From an uncultured Balneolaceae bacterium (GTDB lineage Bacteria; Bacteroidota; Rhodothermia; Balneolales; Balneolaceae): 11,656 bases of DNA. The stretch is taken from assembly GCA_938003885.1 (NCBI GenBank), contig CALKWT010000086.1:1-11656 (forward strand), written 5' to 3'. The notes beneath the pieces are model-generated. The model made no database searches, had not been told where the DNA came from, and saw only the letters and a program-made list of their open reading frames with translations. The position numbers and the translations under genes were made by a program. This document shows positions 7,400-11,656 of this stretch, piece by piece. Position 1 is the first letter of the stretch, and each line of letters opens with the position of its first letter.

Positions 7400-8635
7400 G
7401 TGATCAACGGTATTCAGAGGGTTTACGACTCTCCCATTCCGTTGCAGAGGTTCAATCAAACGACCGATCCAGTGAAAGCATCTTGGAAAAATATACCCGC
7501 CGGCCGCGTCATTTTGTTGATGATCCTTATTGGAATGGCAGGTGTATTCATTTTTCTGTTAACCGTAGAAAAGGGTCTTGAGACAGACAGACCGGACTTA
7601 AACTCCGGTTCCGTTGAGAATGTCCCCGGCCGGGATGCAGAGATCAGCCCTCTGGCCACTCCTATCGGGCAGATTACTGCTTCCTTCGGAGAGCTGGAGC
7701 CGATCAGCAGCCTTCTGGTAAGCCAGCATAGTGAAATCATCGCGGAAGAGTACTTCGGGTCGATGCGTGCCGATCGGGGACATAACATCAAATCTGCCTC
7801 TAAAAGTATACTTTCAATTCTCACCGGCATAGCAATAGACCAGGGGTATTTGGAAGGAACCCATCAGACCCTTGAGGAGTTCTTTCCCGATTATTTTGCG
7901 AACAATCCCGACAGCGTGAAGGCGGGAATCACGATAGAAGACCTTCTTACCATGCGGAGTGGCCTGGCTTCCACAAGCCGTTCCAACTATGGGCGGTGGG
8001 TGACCAGTCCCAACTGGATTGAGTATGTCCTGGATCGTCCGTTACAGGGTACACCGGGAGAAGACAGGATCTACAGTACCGGGACGACCCATCTTCTGGC
8101 TGTTATCCTTCATAAAGCTACTGGAATGAATACACTTCAGTTTGCCAACAAATATCTGTTTGATACGATGGAAATCCAGGTTACAGGCTGGGATCGTGAC
8201 CCTCAGGGGTATTACCTTGGAGGAAACAACATGGCAATGAGGCCACGGGACATGATTAAGATTGGACAGCTTATGATGGATGTGGGAGAGTATGAGGGGG
8301 AGCAGCTGGTCTCCAGGGAGTGGCTGGTTTCTTCGGTGATTCCGGTGACAGGCCGCCGAGCCGGTATTGATGATTACGGGTATCTATGGTTTACCCGTTC
8401 GGCCGGGGGCTACCATATGGTCTACGCATTCGGTAACGGGGGACAATATATCATGATCCTCCCGGAGCTGGAGGCAGTGATTTCTGTCACGACATTCAAT
8501 AATGGCACGTCAGACTGGGATTACCGGCGACAGCTTTTTAATCGAATTGATCGTGAAATCATCCCATGGTTGGAAGCTTCCTGGAAAACAGATGGCGATC
8601 CACAGAGTGAATCGCCAGATCACAGATTTACATGA
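7400..8635 (+). CDS. membrane-anchored serine hydrolase, class C beta-lactamase / 6-aminohexanoate-dimer-hydrolase-like
   Basis: A beta-lactamase-fold serine hydrolase of the large class C/esterase/penicillin-binding-like group. One membrane segment (residues about 36-57) anchors it, with the catalytic domain outside the cytoplasm. The nucleophile motif SxxK is seen as Ser132-Ala-Ser-Lys135. The second motif is Tyr225-Ser-Thr, preceding GTTHLLAVILHKATG; the third-motif region is GNGGQ at 345-349, followed by a hydrophobic strand. LLTMRSGLA (182-190) and YGYLWF (326-331) are further family marks. This set resembles NylB-like amide/ester hydrolases more than true beta-lactamases, so I would not predict antibiotic resistance. 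The start is uncertain: GTG at 7400 gives 411 aa, whereas GTG at 7472 (residue 25) leaves a short basic stretch before the membrane helix and is plausible. It is separated from the PUL by 123 or 195 bases, so a role in glycan use (for example deacylation) is only a guess. Its stop lies 7 bases from the convergent osmC stop. Confidence 0.88.
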   Translation: MINGIQRVYDSPIPLQRFNQTTDPVKASWKNIPAGRVILLMILIGMAGVFIFLLTVEKGLETDRPDLNSGSVENVPGRDAEISPLATPIGQITASFGELEPISSLLVSQHSEIIAEEYFGSMRADRGHNIKSASKSILSILTGIAIDQGYLEGTHQTLEEFFPDYFANNPDSVKAGITIEDLLTMRSGLASTSRSNYGRWVTSPNWIEYVLDRPLQGTPGEDRIYSTGTTHLLAVILHKATGMNTLQFANKYLFDTMEIQVTGWDRDPQGYYLGGNNMAMRPRDMIKIGQLMMDVGEYEGEQLVSREWLVSSVIPVTGRRAGIDDYGYLWFTRSAGGYHMVYAFGNGGQYIMILPELEAVISVTTFNNGTSDWDYRRQLFNRIDREIIPWLEASWKTDGDPQSESPDHRFT

Positions 8636-8642
8636 CTGCCTG

Positions 8643-9077
8643 TTACCCGTTGAGTGTATACTCGAGGGTGATTTCCGCATTTAATAATTTGGAGACCGGG
8701 CATCCTTCTTTGGCACCGTTCGCCAACTTGTCAAACTCATCCTCCGATATGTCGGGCACCCGGGCATCCAGTGTGAGTTCTACCTTATTGATTGCCCACC
8801 CGTCTCCTTCTTTGTCCATATGCACTTTCGCATTCGCCTCCAGGGTATCTGCGGTATATCCTGCACCTTCCAGTTCCACGCTAAGGGCCATAGCGAAACA
8901 TCCTGCGTGGGCAGCTGCGATCAATTCCTCCGGATTGGTGCCCAGTTTCCCATCTTCATTTTCAAAACGGGTCTTAATGGAATAGGGTTGTTCGTCAAAA
9001 ACTCCGCTCTGTGTATTAAGTGTGCCTGAACCTGAAGCACCTGCACCCTTCCAGACGGCTTTTGCTGTTCTTTTCAT
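8643..9077 (-). CDS. osmC: OsmC-family organic hydroperoxide reductase
   Basis: A cytoplasmic thiol peroxidase that reduces organic hydroperoxides. The 144-residue protein matches the classical OsmC layout end to end: an N-terminal KAVWKG segment, SGVFDEQPYSIKTRFE (24-39), TNPEELIAAAHAGCF (47-61) with peroxidatic Cys60, and KEGCPVSKLL.AEITLEY (123-140) with resolving Cys126. The cysteine spacing agrees with E. coli OsmC (Cys59/Cys125), as does the overall length. The ATG at 9077 fits the family N-terminus. It begins 20 bases after the stop of the phosphodiester glycosidase gene on the same strand, so it may be read from that gene's transcript or from a promoter inside its 3' end; no clear promoter is visible. 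It is a stress-response housekeeping gene, probably unrelated to the PUL. Confidence 0.95.
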   Translation of the reverse strand: MKRTAKAVWKGAGASGSGTLNTQSGVFDEQPYSIKTRFENEDGKLGTNPEELIAAAHAGCFAMALSVELEGAGYTADTLEANAKVHMDKEGDGWAINKVELTLDARVPDISEDEFDKLANGAKEGCPVSKLLNAEITLEYTLNG

Positions 9078-9097
9078 AGTGATTTGTAGTTTATGGA

Positions 9098-9967
9098 TTA
9101 CTGTTGATTTCTGTTTAATAATAAAAGGGAATTGGATACATTTCGTTCCCCCTGATGGTCAAATTCCAAATTGTCTGATGGATAATTTACGACTCCGTTC
9201 TCTTCTTTGCCGTGGATCCACATGGTTGTCGATCCCCCGCCGTCCAAATTTAAAGCACTCTCCGCTCCCATCTCCCTGAGAAATGTGGCAAGCTCTGGAA
9301 TCGTCATCCCATAGGATTGGAAGGAGCGACCATCCACTGTAATAAAGATCATCCTGTTATGATTTGCCAGTGCCACAGCAGTCCGAGGGTGGCGGTTTTG
9401 ATGGAAAGAGTCTTCTTTGAAAGAGAGTGGTTCACCGTCCAGAAGCAGCAGGGGGCCTGCACTCAGAATATGTTGGTACGGGACAGAATCCCACCCCGCC
9501 TCCGGCCTTGGTATGATCACCGGGGCCCCCCGACTGTCCCAGCAGATGGCACCGTTTTCAGTATAGAACCGATTCGCAGGCGCCCCTTTCGACAAGATGT
9601 GGCCCTCCGAGCGGAGATAGGTGACCGGTTTGCCATTTTCCATGTTAAAATAGGAGCCATTCACCGCTACCAGCGCGCTGTTCGTTTCACCAAGTTTGCT
9701 GGTTTTCTCATGGTTGCCATCGGAATGGCCAATTCTTAATTCAGCAGTGAGGCTGTCAAGGTAGACTTCAACCATATTGATGCTCAGCTTTGCATCGTTA
9801 TACCGATTGCCGTGATATCTGCTCCAGTAAACTCCCTGGTCGAGCCTCTCAACCTGCCACTCTTCCCTGCTGTTTTCACTCCCGAACTGTGGTACGGGAG
9901 AGTACGCCGTAAGAGCATCAGGTATGAAAAGAAGAAGCCAGGAGAGCCAGAAATATTTTCTGATCAT
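9098..9967 (-). CDS. exported phosphodiester glycosidase family protein (NAGPA / DUF2233 domain)
   Basis: Related to the catalytic domain of mammalian N-acetylglucosamine-1-phosphodiester alpha-N-acetylglucosaminidase, which removes a sugar from a phosphodiester; bacterial members act on sugar phosphodiesters or wall and exopolysaccharide components and most are uncharacterized. The 289-residue protein starts with a signal peptide (hydrophobic residues 6-17, possible cleavage after ALTA at 21; no lipobox). Domain motifs in order: VAVNGSYFN (100-108), SAGPLLLLDG (169-178), RHPRTAVAL (192-200), FITVDGRS (208-215), GMTIPELATFL (220-230), the hallmark NLDGGGSTTMW (240-250), and GERNVSNSLLL (273-283). 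All the glycine-rich and Asp motifs are intact, so it should be active. It lies after a 244-base gap from the upstream S9 peptidase and 20 bases before osmC. The substrate is unknown; the nearby alpha-mannan locus makes phosphomannan a speculative option. Confidence 0.88.
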   Translation of the reverse strand: MIRKYFWLSWLLLFIPDALTAYSPVPQFGSENSREEWQVERLDQGVYWSRYHGNRYNDAKLSINMVEVYLDSLTAELRIGHSDGNHEKTSKLGETNSALVAVNGSYFNMENGKPVTYLRSEGHILSKGAPANRFYTENGAICWDSRGAPVIIPRPEAGWDSVPYQHILSAGPLLLLDGEPLSFKEDSFHQNRHPRTAVALANHNRMIFITVDGRSFQSYGMTIPELATFLREMGAESALNLDGGGSTTMWIHGKEENGVVNYPSDNLEFDHQGERNVSNSLLLLNRNQQ

Positions 9968-10211
9968 ATCAGGAAGTGGTACAAAGTACGGTTAGTCGGG
10001 GTTTACAGAACGTATGCCCTGCAATGTAAGAAATTAATACTGTTTTGAAAGGGGTGCGCGCAGAACCTGGTGTGAAGTGGGGGGGAAGAAGAGGGTACGG
10101 TTCATAGCGCGAGATCTCTCCCTCCCAACCTGCTATAAAATGTGAAGCAGGAGAGGCCTGTTGAGCCGTTCCCCTGTCCAAATGAATGGGCTAAATCATT
10201 CCAAGGGTCAG
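9968..10211 (-). other. 244-base intergenic region between S9 peptidase and phosphodiester glycosidase genes
   Basis: On the minus strand this lies after the peptidase stop and before the glycosidase start, so it should hold a terminator and/or promoter. A 6-bp stem with an 11-base loop (10129-10134 with 10146-10151, CCTGCT/AGCAGG) is visible but has no T-run. A weak Bacteroidota-like promoter can be placed on the minus strand: TTTC at 10050-10047, 18 bases, then TACATTG at 10028-10022, each one change from the TTTG and TAnnTTTG consensus. GTAC-AAA-GTAC at 9979-9989 is a further small symmetric element next to the start codon. A 70-codon open frame here (9969-10181) has no recognizable features and is not called. 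Confidence 0.3.
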
Positions 10212-11656
10212 TCAGCGTGCGATCCAATATCCGGAGGGGGGCTCTTCGCCAGCCAGATGGCGAACGAAATAGTCCCACGTTTTACGGATTATGTAAGGTT
10301 CGGAAGCATATCCGTGCCCCCTGTTTGGCATCACCAGCAGATCAAAATCTTTGTTGTGACGAATCAGCTCATCGACCAGCAGCAGGGTCATCGAAGGATG
10401 GACATTGCTATCCAGTGTACCATAGGTGATGAGCAGTTTGCCTTCCAGGTTTTCAGCCTTCAGATGGTTCGCCTGCACTGCATAATTATCTTCCCCTTCC
10501 CCTTCTTCAAGCAGTCCCTGATACTTCTCTCCCCAATAGTAGGTGTACCCCCGGTTGTCGTGATTTCCGGCGCCAGAGACCCCCACCTTGAAGAAATCGG
10601 GATATTGCAACAGGGCAGCAGCCGTGGCATACCCGCCGCCCGAATGGCCATAGATCCCCGCACGATCGATGTCGATAAAGGAATAGCGTTCTGCGAGCTG
10701 TTTCATACCCGTGATCTGATCCGGCAGGCCGTTATCACTCATATCCCCATAATAATAGGTGTGAAACTCCCGGGAACGTATCGGACTGCTCCCGAGGGCA
10801 TCGATCGCAACGACCACAAAGCCTAAACTTGCCAGAGCCTGAGCCTGTCCACGGAATGAGGGTGAGAAGTTGCGTGCCCCAAGACTTCCTCCCTGTGGGC
10901 CGGGGTAGATCGCATTGATGATCGGATAGGATTTGTTCTCATCAAAATCGGGCGGCAGCATCATCAGCCCGTACAGATCGGTCTCACCATCCCTTGCTTT
11001 CACAGTAAATGGAACGGGCATGGCCCACCCTGTATCCAGCAGATCATCTATTTCTGCCTCCTCCATCTCCAGGATCAGTGAGCCGTCAATAGATCGGAGT
11101 ACGGTTTTTTGAGGGTCGGTAAAGGTGGAATAGGTATCGACAAACCATTTGCCATCCTGGCTGAGCGTAATGTTGTGGTTGGCATTTTCCGGGGTTAGCA
11201 GCTGCAGGCCGCTTCCATCAAAATTAACTTTGTAGAAATGCTCAAAGTAAGGATCCCGTCCTTCTTCACGGCTTACGCCTGTAAATAAGATCGTACGGGT
11301 ATCTTCATCAATATGAAGGATATCCACCACATTCCAATCACCTGAAGTGATCTGATTTATCAGCTCGCCAGTCTCCAGGTCATGAAGGTAGAGATGCCCC
11401 CAATTACTTTTCCTCGTGAACCAAATAAATTCGTCGGATTGATTGAGCACCCTCCAATTCGGTTTTCCTCGGGAGGTGAGGTTGGATTCAAAAAAGATCT
11501 CATCGCGTTCACGGTAGATCTCCCGAATTTGGCCTGTAGCCGGAATGTATGTCCTAAGCGTCACCTCTTTATAATCCCGGGAAGTGGAGACAAATGAAAG
11601 GCGGCTGCTCTCCAGGTCCCACTCCGTATCCGCCCACTCATTTCCCCGGATCAGCC
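10212..11656 (-). CDS. dipeptidyl-peptidase-IV-like S9 family serine peptidase, 5'-truncated by window edge
   Basis: A proline-type dipeptidyl peptidase of the S9B kind, which removes N-terminal dipeptides from peptides, usually in the periplasm. The frame stays open to the right edge of the window, so the GTG at 11564 is internal; about 480 C-terminal residues are present. The first part is beta-propeller sequence, including WGHLYLHDLETGE, a RDPYFEHFYKVNFDGSG blade and a SQDGKWFVDTYS blade as in DPP4 relatives. The alpha/beta-hydrolase part carries the full triad: Ser in GHSGGGY (codon 10641-10643), Asp in GTLDSNVHP (10410-10412) and His in NRGHGY (10314-10316). The nucleophile elbow is GHSGGG rather than the GWSYGG of mammalian DPP4. 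The N-terminal signal or anchor and the Glu-rich substrate-recognition motif are outside the window or not recognizable here. It has no evident link to the PUL. Confidence 0.92.
   Translation of the reverse strand, partial: LIRGNEWADTEWDLESSRLSFVSTSRDYKEVTLRTYIPATGQIREIYRERDEIFFESNLTSRGKPNWRVLNQSDEFIWFTRKSNWGHLYLHDLETGELINQITSGDWNVVDILHIDEDTRTILFTGVSREEGRDPYFEHFYKVNFDGSGLQLLTPENANHNITLSQDGKWFVDTYSTFTDPQKTVLRSIDGSLILEMEEAEIDDLLDTGWAMPVPFTVKARDGETDLYGLMMLPPDFDENKSYPIINAIYPGPQGGSLGARNFSPSFRGQAQALASLGFVVVAIDALGSSPIRSREFHTYYYGDMSDNGLPDQITGMKQLAERYSFIDIDRAGIYGHSGGGYATAAALLQYPDFFKVGVSGAGNHDNRGYTYYWGEKYQGLLEEGEGEDNYAVQANHLKAENLEGKLLITYGTLDSNVHPSMTLLLVDELIRHNKDFDLLVMPNRGHGYASEPYIIRKTWDYFVRHLAGEEPPSGYWIAR

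Noticed and set aside
7400..8635. Serine hydrolase as an antibiotic-resistance beta-lactamase
   Set aside because: The Tyr-Ser-Thr and GNGGQ motifs and the N-terminal membrane anchor fit NylB/esterase-like members rather than AmpC-type enzymes.
10161..10826. Plus-strand open frame of 221 codons over the peptidase catalytic domain
   Set aside because: The minus-strand frame here encodes the complete Ser-Asp-His triad of an S9 peptidase; the plus frame has no family features.
11562..11564. GTG as start codon of the S9 peptidase
   Set aside because: The frame continues upstream without a stop to the window edge and encodes typical DPP4-like propeller sequence (EWDLESSRLSFVSTSRD), so the gene is truncated by the window rather than starting here.

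Overview
The window looks like chromosomal DNA of a SusC/SusD-bearing bacterium of the Bacteroidota/Balneolota/Rhodothermota group. The evidence is a SusC-type TonB-dependent transporter next to a SusD lipoprotein, several lipoproteins with Bacteroidota-style signal peptides, starts without clear Shine-Dalgarno sequences, and close spacing on one strand. Many of the proteins are acidic, which would fit a marine or saline member such as a Balneolota, but that is only a lean. I saw no rRNA, tRNA, CRISPR array, insertion sequence, integrase or phage gene.

Left part (1-7276, all + strand): a polysaccharide utilization locus (PUL) entered in the middle of susC. The order is the SusC outer-membrane transporter (5' end missing), SusD glycan-binding lipoprotein, a small lipoprotein with an F5/8-type (discoidin-like) domain, a GH76-family lipoprotein, and an exported five-bladed-propeller protein of the DUF4185/DUF5005 type. 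GH76 enzymes are endo-alpha-1,6-mannanases, so the likely target is an alpha-1,6-linked mannan, such as fungal mannan or another mannose-backbone glycan. The model is that the discoidin protein and SusD hold the glycan at the surface, GH76 cuts it, SusCD imports the products, and the propeller protein performs a second, unknown cleavage or binding step. A hairpin lies between susD and the discoidin gene and could lower expression of the genes after susCD.

Middle (7277-8635): after a 123-base gap with a small operator-like inverted repeat comes a membrane-anchored class C beta-lactamase-fold serine hydrolase, also on the + strand.

Right part (8643-11656, all - strand): read in the direction of transcription, there is a dipeptidyl-peptidase-IV-like S9 peptidase (5' end outside the window), a 244-base gap, an exported NAGPA-type phosphodiester glycosidase, and, 20 bases later, an OsmC organic-hydroperoxide reductase. 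The two halves converge, with only 7 bases between the stop codons of the serine hydrolase and osmC.

The most interesting items are the propeller protein as a candidate uncharacterized glycoside hydrolase of an alpha-mannan locus, and the nearby phosphodiester glycosidase, which could act on phosphodiester-linked sugars such as those in phosphomannan. Both roles are inferences.
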